DNA of 64,000 nucleotides from Ceratothoa steindachneri (Eukaryota; Arthropoda; Malacostraca; Isopoda; Cymothoidae): assembly GCA_963969495.1 (NCBI GenBank), contig OZ018330.1, positions 45,808,394 to 45,872,393 of the forward strand, in the 5' to 3' direction. The stretch's first letter is position 1; each line of letters starts with the position of its first letter. Both the position numbers and the translations under genes were made by a program. The notes beneath the pieces were generated by a model. It ran no database searches. It saw only the letters and a list, made by a program, of their open reading frames with translations, and was not told the DNA's origin. Positions 53,960 through 64,000 of this stretch are shown in pieces.

Positions 53960-54913
53960 TCACCTAACTATAAATTTCTTCAAAAATGTTTGAGACCTGC
54001 TTTTTGCGCTTGTACGTGGATATAGGATCCTCCCGTTGTAGGAACCAGCAGTAGTCACCATCATCTTTTCGTTGAAGCGGCCTTGATACCTGCTTTCCAT
54101 TATTGCGATATCTCGGTGGAACCTTTCCACATGTTCGTCACTAATATTACCCATATTAGATGGAAATGAATCTAGATGTGAATGCAAGAAATGCATCTTA
54201 AGAGACATCCGACACCTCATTCGTTGATAGGCCTTAAGCATGTTGTTCACTAGTTCTTCATAGTTTTCAGCACTATGATTACCAAGAAAGTTCTGCACTA
54301 CATGGACAAATGAATTCCATGCTGCCAACTCAAGTGGAGTTAGTTTATTTCTGAACTCCCTGTTACGTATCAATTCTCTTATCTCTGGCCCTACAAAAAT
54401 GCCAGCTTTAAGTTTAGCATCGGTTTTCTTTGCACCAAATTTCTCTTTGGGATACTGGAATCCATCAAAATCATGGGCCATTGCTTTAACAAAATTCGTT
54501 ATAAGGCCAAGTTTGATATGAAGTGGCGGAAGGTAGATCTTCTGTGAATGTACCAAAGGCATGTGCTTCACATTGTATCGGCCAACTATGTGTTCTTCTC
54601 TTTCGGGCCACCTTTTGACAATATAATGATTCCGGTCGTCACGGCTGTTCCATAGGCATAATAAGCACATATTCTTTGTATATCCTAACTGCAGTCCAAG
54701 AAGTAAAGAAATTACCTTTAGATCACCACAAATATTCCACTTATGATGCGAGTAATGAACACCTTCAAAAATAAATTTCATTGAGTCATAGGTCTCTATC
54801 ATCCCAACAATAAGTGCGATAGGAATTGAAGGTTTTTTGTTACTATTGTGTACCAACACAGCTTTGAATAGTCTCCATTCATCAGGTAAATGCTCGTTTC
54901 CTAGCTGATTCAT
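53960..54913 (-). CDS. conserved 317-codon protein of unknown function carried by TIR transposon 2
   Basis: Open from ATG 54913 (MNQLGNEHLPDEWRLF) to a stop at 53960. Recognisable blocks: HHKWNICGDLKVISLLLG, YTKNMCLLCLWNSRDDRN (a CxxCxW pair), IYLPPLHIKLGLITNFVKAM, KLKAGIFVGPEIRELIRN and ISDEHVERFHRDIAIMESRY followed by QGR. I recognise this block order from many unnamed animal proteins. The C-terminus shifts frame after EKMM: the alternative frame continues DYCWFLQREDPISTYKR, as relatives do. The N-terminal part of the family is absent or lies further upstream, and a short internal loss after DEWRLF is likely. No function is known. Residence inside intact TIRs suggests accessory-protein or cargo status. 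This is the best-preserved long frame in the window. Confidence 0.75.
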   Translation of the reverse strand: MNQLGNEHLPDEWRLFKAVLVHNSNKKPSIPIALIVGMIETYDSMKFIFEGVHYSHHKWNICGDLKVISLLLGLQLGYTKNMCLLCLWNSRDDRNHYIVKRWPEREEHIVGRYNVKHMPLVHSQKIYLPPLHIKLGLITNFVKAMAHDFDGFQYPKEKFGAKKTDAKLKAGIFVGPEIRELIRNREFRNKLTPLELAAWNSFVHVVQNFLGNHSAENYEELVNNMLKAYQRMRCRMSLKMHFLHSHLDSFPSNMGNISDEHVERFHRDIAIMESRYQGRFNEKMMVTTAGSYNGRILYPRTSAKSRSQTFLKKFIVR

Positions 54914-55379
54914 GAGGCCATTCTTAACCTATACGTACGTACACCAATTCGGTCCTTGCAATAGCACGACATATACTTTTGTATAATCTTATTTCATTTA
55001 CAAATAATTAATTGATAGATAAATCTGAAAAAAGGCAATTAATCACTGTATGTAAATACCGTTTCAACACCACTACTATAATGGCTAAATTTGACAACGT
55101 GATAAAGCAGGAGTGTAACGCAGGAACCAAACACACACAACACATCCTCTCACTACGGTAGCCGAAGCAACATTGCCCATGTGTGTAACTAAAGAGTATG
55201 TGTGTAACTCAGGAACCTTACGCGCTAGAACAATTCTGATTACAGATTCGAAATCAACATAATCGATTTAGTATAAATCACAAGTAGAAAAATCATTGTT
55301 GACTAGTGATATAATCTAAATATTAACTACTCGAAAGTTCAATGCAGTTATATTTTTATAGTGTTATTACCTTTCATTA

Positions 55380-57350
55380 CGAAGTCCTTCTTGGTATTAA
55401 ATGAGGGTATTTTTCTCCTTCACTCAATTCTACTCCTTATATAGCCGTCCCGTTTGTCTTCTCCACAAACTGCTAGTGACGCTTCTATGCCCAGTTTGTT
55501 GCATCTCTCAAACGCTTGTGTGTGACAAGGAAACTTCGGAATATCCAATTTAGGTTGTTTACGGATAAATTATTCAAGTTGATCATCTGAGAGCGTCCTC
55601 ATCACCAGAGGTTCGGTCACAACGGTCTGCTGCCAATTAATTAGGTGGATGTAGTCGTTAGCTTTAAAGTTTATGTCTGGGATCTTGAAAGTGCGTATTG
55701 ATTTTCCTTTATAATCTTTTAGTGCTTTCATAACTCTTCTCCATGCGAGTTCCTGGATATGATTTCTTTCATCTTGCAACATACAGAGAAGAATGTTTTC
55801 CGCATGTGAAAAATAAGCTTTCCTTTGAATCATTCAGGCAAATATATCTCTAATCTGGCTGTTCATCCCTTGCAGTGATTGCACTGTCTTGAAGAGGTTA
55901 AGTGCTCCATCTTGCGAAGAAGAGTTAGCTCGGTACATACACCTTCATGATGATCAAGACAATGGATTTCAGCGTATCCGAAGGGTCGGAAGTCGAAAAA
56001 TATAATCGAAGTATCCGATTTGCCGTTGTAAGCCATCTTGCATGCGACATTTTTCCAGGACTCTTACGAGCCCTTTCAGCAGAGCATTTTACCTTGTGAG
56101 AGAGATAGAAGGATATCAAACATTCTTTTGATCGATGCTCAGATTTCCTCTGTCAGCAGACGAAAAGTTAGTCGGAATTGGCTGGAATTAAACAAAACTT
56201 AGAGTCTCATATTTATCCAGTTGTTTCTCTATAGGCCCGACAAATCCACGAGGCGCCGTTGTTTTCCCATCTAAATTGTTGATGATATGGCGTAATAGAA
56301 GCTCATTTGCATGGAGCTGGCAAATAAACCAATGCAGTGGTCTATTAAGTTTTTCTCCTAACATTCTGATCACACCCACTTTTGTTGCTGTATTCACTGA
56401 CGTTTCGTTGCACCCTACAGCCTCGAGTTCATCAGTTGCGATATTATTTATTTTTAGATACGAGAATATTGCGTCGCATGTAGCTTTTGCAGAACCTGTC
56501 TTCATTGTCAGGTGTACTAGGTATTCTAAAACAGTTTCTTATATTCTAGATATGTGCTCTTCCATTATATTATTCTTGCGATGAGTTCCCTCCATCGTCT
56601 CTACAACAAATGTGCCATCTTTTCTACCATCAAAATAAATAGAATATAATGGCTTATCCGATCTAATTTCTTGCTGTAGGGTAGTACGTTCTTTGACACG
56701 ATCTCTTCTAACTTTTGACCTGTCAACTACTACAGAAGTTTCTTTGCCTTCAATTGACGATAAGTCCTTAAGAATTAGTCTTGTTATTAAGGCTGCAGCT
56801 CGGTCAGACACACCAGTGCGGTCACATACCAACGCAAAATCTGACAATTTTATTCGTTTAAATGGAGTTTTGGATACAAATTATTTATTTACTTCTTTGC
56901 GTTTCACGGATGAAGAAAGCTCATAGTCGCTATGTTCGTCAGCAGATTCAGTTTCTGTGATGGATGAACGAAGAATCACTTCGATATTATTTGTTGAAGT
57001 AGATGGTTGATTTATGAGACAATACTCACGATTCTTTCTAACTGCACTTTGAATATTATTCTTTGATTGAATTTGATCGATATTACCTATGCCATTTTCC
57101 TAGTTGTTCGTTGGTATTCCAGAAACGTTTGCTCCAATGGCGGCACCTTTTCTTTGCTACAAGAGCAGTTTTCAAAGCTATCGCATTGACAAGACGAAGT
57201 ATCAAATAATTGGGCTGCATTCTTTGTAAGATCGTCACATTTCTGTTTGAATGATGTCACATTTTTCCTGCTAATATTTCTCATTAAAGCCTGATATTTT
57301 GAATAATAATTTAAAATTCTTTTTCTAACTGCCTTTATCGACACACAAGG
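55380..57350 (-). pseudogene. transposase of TIR transposon 2 (unnamed superfamily), degenerate
   Basis: Minus-strand blocks in order: NAAQLFDTSSCQCDSFENC and PPLEQTFLEYQRTTRKM (57344-57087, cysteine-rich N-terminus); TGVSDRAAALITRLIL and VVDRSKVRRDR (56840-56700); PLYSIYFDGRKDGTFVVE and EGTHRKNNIMEEHISRI (56660-56540); LEAVGCNETSVNTATKVGVI and HWFICQLHANELLLRHI (56430-56260); TTAPRGFVGPIEKQLDKYE (56250-56190); KMSHARWLTTANRILRLYFS (56065-55990); AYFSHAENILLCMLQDE (55830-55770); and KFPCHTQAFERCNKLGIEAS (55545-55480). Stops and frameshifts separate the blocks. The presumed catalytic Asp of the (D)xTxVNT motif is Asn here. The blocks correspond one to one with those of TIR transposon 1. Confidence 0.82.
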
Positions 57351-57702
57351 GATTGATGCCGTTTTCCAAATAGAAATTAACTTCTCCGATACTAATGTGA
57401 TAATCTATTTAATTGGCGGGTCTTTTCTATTGCGGTTATTTTCCTTTTCTCGCTCAAACAAAACATATTTTATAACATCTTTATAAGTTGGCAACACTCG
57501 TTCACTAATGACGATGGATGCGCCAAACAAACGGCTTTCAATTTCATGACGCGTTCTAGGTTTAAATGCCATAATTAAATATTGTTTGAATTTTTTTCTT
57601 GCATATTATTTAGCTCTGAAATATGATAAAACGTGTATAAATATTTATTGTACACTATAAATAACTGTTCTTAAATACAAATAGGAGAATGTGATCAAAA
57701 CA

Positions 57703-57732
57703 ATACACACACACACACACACACACACACAC
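57703..57732. repeat. (CA)n microsatellite
   Basis: About 15 CA units, inside TIR transposon 2 upstream of its transposase. Confidence 0.95.
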
Positions 57733-58100
57733 GACGAGATCCTCCGAGGTACTGAAAAATAATTGTCATCTACGCCGCTATAATATGTCATTGAAGAACC
57801 TCTAAATATCAATCGATTACTTTCAAATTTTGTTTACTTGTTCTTTAAAATACACTCAATATTTGTTTGGAAATATGAATTCAAAATTCGAATTTAATTT
57901 TCAAATATAATCCATGAAACTCAAAATTTAGTTAAAAATCGCATTATTTTCATTTTTTTAATGGCTTTGAGGAACCTTTAAAAATTATTATATAAAAAAA
58001 TCCTTTTAGGAAGTTTAATTTGGCAGATAGCCCTATAAAAAAATCGTGGTGGGAAAATAAATTTCAGAAAAAATGTTTTTCGCTCCACCCTAATCCAAAG

Positions 58101-59221
58101 GTAACAAAATATATCGGGAAAATTTTTTGCATCCTTTTGTAGCCCTATTCAAGAAAGCTAAAAATATATCTTAGGAAGCAATCTGAAACATAAAAAAACA
58201 TTAAAGTGTATAATATATAAATCACCCTAAAGTGTGTTTTTTAATAATATAAAAATCAATGTATGTACTTCTGTAACGCTTGATGATACAGAAAAAATAC
58301 TGAGATTTTTGAAATCAGCGCAGAGAGTTGATTAATAACAGTAGAGAAATCATAATTAACAAAACCTTTGCAAAAAAATGTTACATTTTATACCATCATT
58401 GTTCATGTGTTTAAATTTGTGATCTTTGGTCCACTGGCAAAGTTTGTTTATTTGTGTTGACCTCTTATATTTATGGCTTCATCCCTCGCCTCGATCTTTT
58501 TAGCCCTTGATTTTTAGTTTCATAACTGTTCCTGGTGATATTTTTAAACTTGAAACTTCATTGAACTCCCTAGCAAGTTCAGAAGATATTTTTCTGCGAG
58601 TCTGTACTGAAGCCTTAATGATAGATGTCTTCTCTAGCCGTTGTAAGACGTTTTTTTGTTACTTTTCTTCCTTGATACCAAGACTTTGTTGCCTTGGTGA
58701 CGTTTTATAGTGGTTTTTGATAGCAGATGGAACATTTTATTTTTTAGTAATCTTTACTTGTGATAGATAACCTTAGGCTATGGAAGAGTTGGATTTGCGC
58801 TCACTGTGCTTCTGTAAAGTCTTTAATTTTAGTCATATTACTTATTTAGAACGATAGTTAATACACATTAGATATAAATTCAAGCTGAAACGTAAGAACT
58901 TGTTTTTTAAATGCTGCCTTTAGAAAACATACTATTTAATTAATTACACACCATTTAATAAAATGCTAAGAAATTCAATCGTATGAGCAAAATACAGACT
59001 ATTATCTCATATATCTTTGAATAATATGATATGTTCTTAAAAGTTTTATCTATATTAAATATATAAATTTATGGGGGCAGCTTTATACTCTTGGCCATGT
59101 AGACTGTAGAATATGAAGTGCCTTCCTTTTCATAAATATTAAATTGCAATTTAGATTTAGGTTTATTAACACCTCTTTGCTTGTATACAATGGAGCATCA
59201 TTAATCTTAGTTCTGTAGTTA
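58101..59221. other. AT-rich, nothing recognised
   Basis: No coding frame, TIR or LTR. ATCACCCTA at 58220 resembles the right end of TIR transposon 1 but has no partner. Confidence 0.4.
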
Positions 59222-59332
59222 TTTCCTACAAGGGCTAGCCTTAGAATGGACGACGTATTTCCTACAAGGGCTAGCCTTAGAATGGACGACGTATTTCCTA
59301 CAAGGGCTAGCCTTAAAATGGACGACGTATCT
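59217..59332. repeat. 36-bp minisatellite, three units
   Basis: Unit TTTCCTACAAGGGCTAGCCT followed by TAGAATGGACGACGTA, repeated three times with one A/G change. The 36-bp period keeps frame, so it translates as a repeated 12-residue phrase (MDDVFPTRASLR), but there is no other sign of a gene. Confidence 0.97.
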
Positions 59333-59561
59333 TTGCTACTATTCTGTTTTGGTTGTTTTTGTTCTTCGACGAGTGACTGCCATCACATACATACTATTTC
59401 TACTTCTCTACCACAAGGAGTTAGGATAGTTATAGGCCTATTTATCAGCGAGAAGGCATTTGCCTATACGTTAATGCCAAATAGTCATTCTTTATTGCTG
59501 AAAAGTATGGAAAAGAAAAACTATCATTCACAATTGTTTCTGTTCTTTGCAACTGTGTTTA

Positions 59562-59850
59562 GGAATAACAATAATGATGATAATAATGATAATAATAATG
59601 ATGATCATAATATAATAATGAAAATAATAATGCTGATTATAATAATAATTATGATAATAATGATAATAGTAATGATGATAATAATCATAATAATAATAAT
59701 AATAATTATGAAGATGATAATAATGACGATAATAATTATAATAATAATAATAATTATGATGATGATGATAGTGATGATGATGATAATAATGATAATGATA
59801 ATAATAATAATTATGATGATAATGATGATAATATAATAATAATGGATAAA
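59562..59850. repeat. (AAT/GAT)n trinucleotide-rich tract
   Basis: About 290 bp of AATAATGATGATAATA-type sequence with irregular phase. Open frames through it are poly-Ile/Met artefacts. Confidence 0.95.
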
Positions 59851-59994
59851 ATGAAGATTCGAAAACATAATTTATAGTGGCATAGAGTAGAACGATTATG
59901 AAATAAGGTGTAGAGGTTGCTATGGTGTTGAGGGCATCGCTGTCTTTCCCATTTTAGATTTTATTTTAGTTTGTTTCACGTTTGCAATTTATTG

Positions 59995-60167
59995 TACTGT
60001 CAACAACCACATTCATTCTTTAATGTAGTTTACAACCAAATTCAGGCTTTCTTGTACAGTCTACAACCACATCCATGCTTTCTTCTACAGTCTATAACTA
60101 CATCCATGCTTTCTTATAGTCTACAATCATATTCACTTTTTCTTGTACAGTCTACAACAGATCCTTA
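59995..60167. repeat. degenerate tandem repeat, about 5 units of 33-36 bp
   Basis: The phrase GTCTACAACCACATCCATGC followed by TTTCTTGTACA recurs with drift at about 60000, 60030, 60060, 60093 and 60119. Confidence 0.85.
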
Positions 60168-62810
60168 TGTGAGTCGCAGCTATAAACTACCCATTAATTT
60201 ATTCCTTTGTCTGATGATGATTTTATTTTTCATATTTTGGGGATTTTGGTGAACTAATCGCTAAAGATTATATTCCAATTTAAAATTGGCTTAAATATGG
60301 CAATGCAATGAGGCTGTATTCTACTTTCAACTTTAAAAATGGGGATTTTTACCAATTATAATTGACAATTTCCTCATTCATTTTCTAGCTCTAATCTCCA
60401 ACAAAGATAGGTTAGAAGCAATGCCCACAAAAATTGAAACAATACGAAGTAGTGACGTTTCAATTTAACATTTGTACAGTTTTACATTAAAACAAAAAAC
60501 TTTGCTTGTGCATTGATTATTCTGTATTTCCTGCGCGTATCGCTTTATATAAAAACAAAACAAATCGGTAGATATCCCTTTCAGAGGAAAAAAGTGATAA
60601 AAGAAGTACGAAGTTCTATATGTATGATGCTATGAAATTGTTAATTGAAACAACAAAACAATTGTTAAGAAGCCATACCTGATTCAACGGACTACAACAT
60701 CGCGGTTGATTGAGAGGCTTGCTAAACTTCCACGTTCGCAGCCAATTTAAAAATGGATCTGATACGAAAACAAAAGAAAAAAACATCAAAAATACACGTT
60801 GATGAAAGGTTTCCCTAACTTTGTTCGGAAATAAATAATGTAATTGACATGCTCGAGTACGCATGCGGTCACACACACACACGCACACACATGTATACAT
60901 ACGCAGGCACATCGGCCTCTCTATTCTCCCCATCCGGCTTATCATTCATCCTTAACATCCACCTTTGACTCGGTGTTGGCCGAATTCATTCATTGTTTCC
61001 GAAACTTTAAATTCTCCTATTGTTTCCCAGCCCCGCAATGGGCGGTCCATTTATTCTTACAGTTATTTATCTCTGTAATATGGTTAAGTTCGAACTTATG
61101 AATGCTTGTGTTTTTGATGAACTTCTTCTTGGAAGTTTATAACACGCCTGCTTCCATAATTGCAACGTGTGATGCCCATAAGTTTCATAAAACGATACGA
61201 GATATACATCAGTTATTTTTAAACTCGTCGATTGTTTGGGATAATGGAGCAATGGCAGCGTTTAATGGGCCGAATTAACCTTCGCCAGTAAAACATAACA
61301 CAAAGTATATCTAAACAAAGAGGAAATGCATCAGTAATATGAGGGTGAACGACATAATATCTTGAGGTATAGGCCGGAATGTTAGAAAACTCTTTAATAT
61401 ATACCTTTGATTAAAAATGGCAGTGGAAAATGAAACTTTTATTGACAATAGACACTAAAGCCCTTGAAGAGGGCGGAGGGCGGATTCATATATTTCATCC
61501 AAACTTGGCAGAAACCATAAACCTAACTTTTTTTAGTTTATAAAATGAAGGAAACTGGCGTAACCAAGAGAACAATCGTACTCATTGGAAAGTAAATGCG
61601 AGGAGAGATAGATGCCATAAAATGTTATGTAAACAGAGGACAAATAAGGAAACATGTGAAATAGATCTGAATGACAGGTTGCTTTACCAAATGCTTGGGA
61701 TCAGTATCGAGTACTATAAACCTTCAGGAATAAGTTCTTACAAATAGCATACACACTTAAATGTACACGACTAAGAGACAGGGACCATATATATGCAAGC
61801 TACACAGAGTTGGTAGCGATTATGATGTACCTTTAAGAAAGCTGGTAGATGTAGAATATTAAGTTGGGTGAAGTCAGGTTAAGTTAATTAAAATTGTAAT
61901 CGAACTGACCACATCAGCTCGACAATTTGTCCCTGTTTCATTCCCTATTGGATTCTTCGTCAGAACTATAGAAAGGAGAAAAAAGAGAAGCTTGACAGTG
62001 TTGACCTCTTGGATGATTAACGGGTACTGCGTCTTGTTTGTGAAGAGGATAAATGCAAATGCGTTCGGGTGAATATACAGGATTTATATTACAAACAATT
62101 GCTCGATGAATACAATTATTTTGAGTTACCAAACATAATTAAGTTTCATTTGTAGAAAGTTTAGATCATGTCAAGAATAGGGAACAAATTTTACCCTTTC
62201 AAGTATAACGAACCCCCAGAGTTACCATGAGAAGAATAGCAACCTCATTACAAATAAGTAATGGAAATAATTAAACATACTTGATCTTCACTTTAAGGAA
62301 AATACACGGTAGACTAATTTAGTGAAAACTAATTGAATAGGAAGAACGTTGCAGAAATTAATTAATCTGTTTTCTTATTTCTTTCCTTCCACATGAACTG
62401 ATGATGTAAGTAACCTGGAAGAGATTCGCGTTTGCATCCTCGCATGTTGTCAATTTTTGTCTTTTGTCTTCCCCCATACGATTCAATGTGTGTATGAACG
62501 TCTGTTTGTGGAGTAACGAAGTGCAAAGAGTGGTTAACAGTTCTGTGCTGGTAATTTGTATCATTAGTCAGATTTCTGTGGGCTCGTCACTCATCACTAT
62601 GGGTAATTGATCGAATCTCTCACCCCTTTTTCGTTATTAACAAAGGTGTTTCTTGGTCTCGGTGTCCAATTCCTTCCATACATCCAACTGCTGATGCATA
62701 ACTAGCATATACTAGGCCATATACTTAAACTTGAATTCTAAGGCCTCGTCCTTGATGGTGTTTTGGTGAAGTTAAGATAGGGTTTGTTTGGTTAGGTTAA
62801 CATACGCTTA
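60168..62810. other. about 2.6 kb without recognised genes
   Basis: Contains a short CA-rich run at 60870-60890. ORFs are short and unlike any family I recognise. Confidence 0.4.
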
Positions 62811-62969
62811 CCTAACCTAAACCTACAGTCTGGGTTATGAAAAAGTCCTTGAGGTTTTCCCATATTGTGAATAGCAACCCCTGAAGGTGTTAGGTTCCCT
62901 TTTCTTGATATGACATGGGAAAACCTCAAGGGCTTTTTCATAACCCAGACGGTAGGTTTAGGTTAGCGT
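62811..62969. repeat. inverted repeat, about 53-bp arms, 51-bp loop
   Basis: Left arm 62811-62863 (CCTAACCTAAACCTAC, GTCTGGGTTATGAAAAAG, GAGGTTTTCCCAT). Right arm 62915-62969 is its inverse with only about three differences. It could form a long hairpin, and is compatible with a fold-back element or palindromic MITE fragment. Confidence 0.93.
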
Positions 62970-63308
62970 TATATATTAAACTAGCTAAGTTACATGGCGT
63001 TACACGGGTGAAAATTTAGATCTAAATTCAATAGAGCTGATTCGCTCGCTAGATCATCCATCATCTAGTTTCCACGGACACTCTAAGCAGTAAATAGCAT
63101 TAACAAATAATGTTTGTATCTATGTCAGTGTGTAAGCTTTGTATAAATGTCTGGTAAGAGCAATAAAACCTTACTTTGAATTCTGGTCGCAAGAACTAAA
63201 CTCAGAAAAGTAGCGGACCATGCGATACACTGTGGTTTGAAATGATCAATTTTGGCAGTAAATACTGCATGGAAAAAAGCAACATTGCATTCTTTGTAAA
63301 TCTAATGA
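62970..63308. other. nothing recognised
   Basis: No ORF or repeat partner. Confidence 0.4.
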
Positions 63309-64000
63309 TTATGAAGTTATTTTAAAGTAAAGGTTACAGGGCACAGTAGGAATTTTTTCGCCTATCTTTAATATAAAAGAAAATAATAAAAGTTCATTTG
63401 AACAGATATATTTACCAAACTTACATGTTAAAAACTTGAAATCGCTGTCATCCTTAACCAAGGCCTCCAGACGGTGTTGGAACCTGCTGCTGGCCTTCTC
63501 GACGGTTCTCCTGTTTAACTCGGTGAAAACTGTAGTGATCTTGGACCTAAGCTTTCCCTTGGTGGTGCACGGGACTTGTTGGTATCTTTTAACCACGCCC
63601 CACACAAAATAGTCCAGGGGGTTGCTGTCTGGGGAGTTGGGTAGCCATATCTTCAGTGATGTGGTCAAAGAAATTGTAATTGTCTGACAGCCAAGACTGA
63701 GTTTTCCCGCTTTTGTTACATAGTGCAGAGTTCTACTGCCACATGTACGGCCTTCCATCGGTCACCTCTTCCAGGCACTTGATGTTTCCAACCTGTATTG
63801 AGTCTAATGCTCTCCAAGAAGATAAACAGGAATATAACTTGGCCATTGCCACTGACCACTCCAAACACTGTGATGTGGACCTAGAACTTGGTCTTCGTGA
63901 CTCTCGGTTTATGAAGACAGGGATATTTCAGTTTGTTCACAAGCTTGGCAGCAGCTTTCTTATGCTTGTCCTTCATATTCTGCAACAGATGCTGGCTCTT
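63309..64000 (-). pseudogene. mariner/maT-like (DDxD) transposase, C-terminal part, runs off the window
   Basis: Minus strand: 63758-63309 holds LPNSPDSNPLDYFVWGVVKR, PCTTKGKLRSKITTVFTELN and VEKASSRFQHRLEALVKDD. The final acidic residue of the triad is Asp in NPLDYFVW, as in maT/ITmD37D-like elements rather than Tc1 (Glu). Upstream blocks in shifted frames include VHITVFGVVSGNGQVIFLFI (63890-63830) and, at 63980-63905, KHKKAAAKLVNKLKYP. The region with the second Asp (FQQDxAPxH) is disrupted near 63730. The N-terminal part lies beyond the window edge. Confidence 0.85.

Larger units (their letters stand above)
53405..58092 (-). mobile_element. TIR transposon 2 (4.7 kb), two-gene, under-described hAT-like type
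   Basis: Left TIR starts TAGGGTGGATTCAAAAAG at 53405. The right TIR, inverse, starts TAGGGTGGAGCGAAAAAC at 58092. Imperfect similarity continues about 60 bp inward (TTTTGAAATT / TCTGAAATTT, CCCCACC / TCCCACC). Flanks are ATCCACAG (53397-53404) and ATCCAAAG (58093-58100), 7 of 8 matching, as expected for an 8-bp target duplication. Two genes are transcribed on the minus strand: a transposase-like gene (57350-55380) and a second conserved gene (54913-53960). 8-bp duplications and CAGGG/TAGGG-type ends are hallmarks of hAT elements. Confidence 0.88.

Noticed and set aside
57703..57732. (CA)n as a functional regulatory element of the transposase
   Set aside because: An ordinary microsatellite; position upstream of the gene is not evidence of function.
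51699..58228. AATCACCCT at 51699 and 58220 as ends of a larger nested element around TIR transposon 2
   Set aside because: Both lie in the same orientation, so they cannot be a TIR pair, and no opposite-orientation partner was found.
59246..59868. 196-codon ORF ending in poly-Ile/Met
   Set aside because: Its second half is the AAT/GAT trinucleotide tract and its start is the 36-bp minisatellite; no family resemblance.

Overview
The window is a gene-poor, AT-rich, repeat-dense stretch of an animal nuclear genome, most likely an arthropod. The reasons are: spliced eukaryotic introns, no bacterial operons, long (TA)n microsatellites, and many dead transposons of the types common in arthropods (mariner, Tc1, maT-like, Ty3/Gypsy, Jockey/R1-type and CR1-type LINEs, Penelope-like, hAT). 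The exact taxon cannot be fixed from the sequence. No housekeeping gene, tRNA, rRNA or CRISPR was seen. Nearly all recognisable coding sequence is mobile-element derived and broken.

Layout. 1-2.36 kb: a (TA)n array and a Penelope-type hammerhead-like motif. 2.36-6.08 kb: two copies of an internally deleted mariner, an intron-containing pseudogene of a widespread uncharacterised animal family (3118-4560), and a CR1-like LINE tail. 6.4-6.97 kb: a 283-bp tandem duplication. 7.6-24.4 kb: a plus-strand Ty3/Gypsy element (Gypsy-H: LTR, gag, protease, RT/RNase H, integrase, LTR). It is split inside protease by a minus-strand Gypsy nest (Gypsy-I, 9484-19073, 6-bp target duplication) with the structure LTR-internal-LTR-internal-LTR. 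Its middle LTR is itself interrupted by a solo LTR of a further family. 25.0-29.6 kb: a minus-strand Jockey/R1-type LINE. 32.6-33.8 kb: a second LINE remnant. 34.2-34.5 kb: an hAT dimerisation-domain relic. 35.8-37.0 kb: a third Gypsy relic.

38.8-46.3 kb is a chain of elements joined by (TA)n: a Penelope-like fold-back with a GIY-YIG endonuclease, a 2.7-kb terminal-inverted-repeat (TIR) transposon, a Tc1-like element, the third deleted mariner, and a second copy of the 25-kb LINE. 50.2-51.6 kb holds a LINE fragment and a Tc1 fragment. 52.1-58.1 kb contains a 4.7-kb TIR transposon (53405-58092) with a near-perfect 8-bp target duplication. It encodes a degenerate transposase and a second, nearly intact 317-codon protein. 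A decayed paralogue of that second protein lies just outside the TIR. The last 6 kb is mostly anonymous, with minisatellites, a 53-bp-arm inverted repeat and a maT-like transposase at the edge.

The most interesting material is the pair of TIR elements at 40.1-42.8 kb and 53.4-58.1 kb. Both begin TAGGGTG and both encode a transposase with the same motif order (FDG, then D/N-x-T-x-VNT, then a CxxH-like motif and an ERxxK C-terminus). I recognise this type only as unnamed proteins scattered through animal genomes. The larger one also carries a conserved second gene, so the pair may represent an under-described hAT-like, two-gene DNA transposon group.
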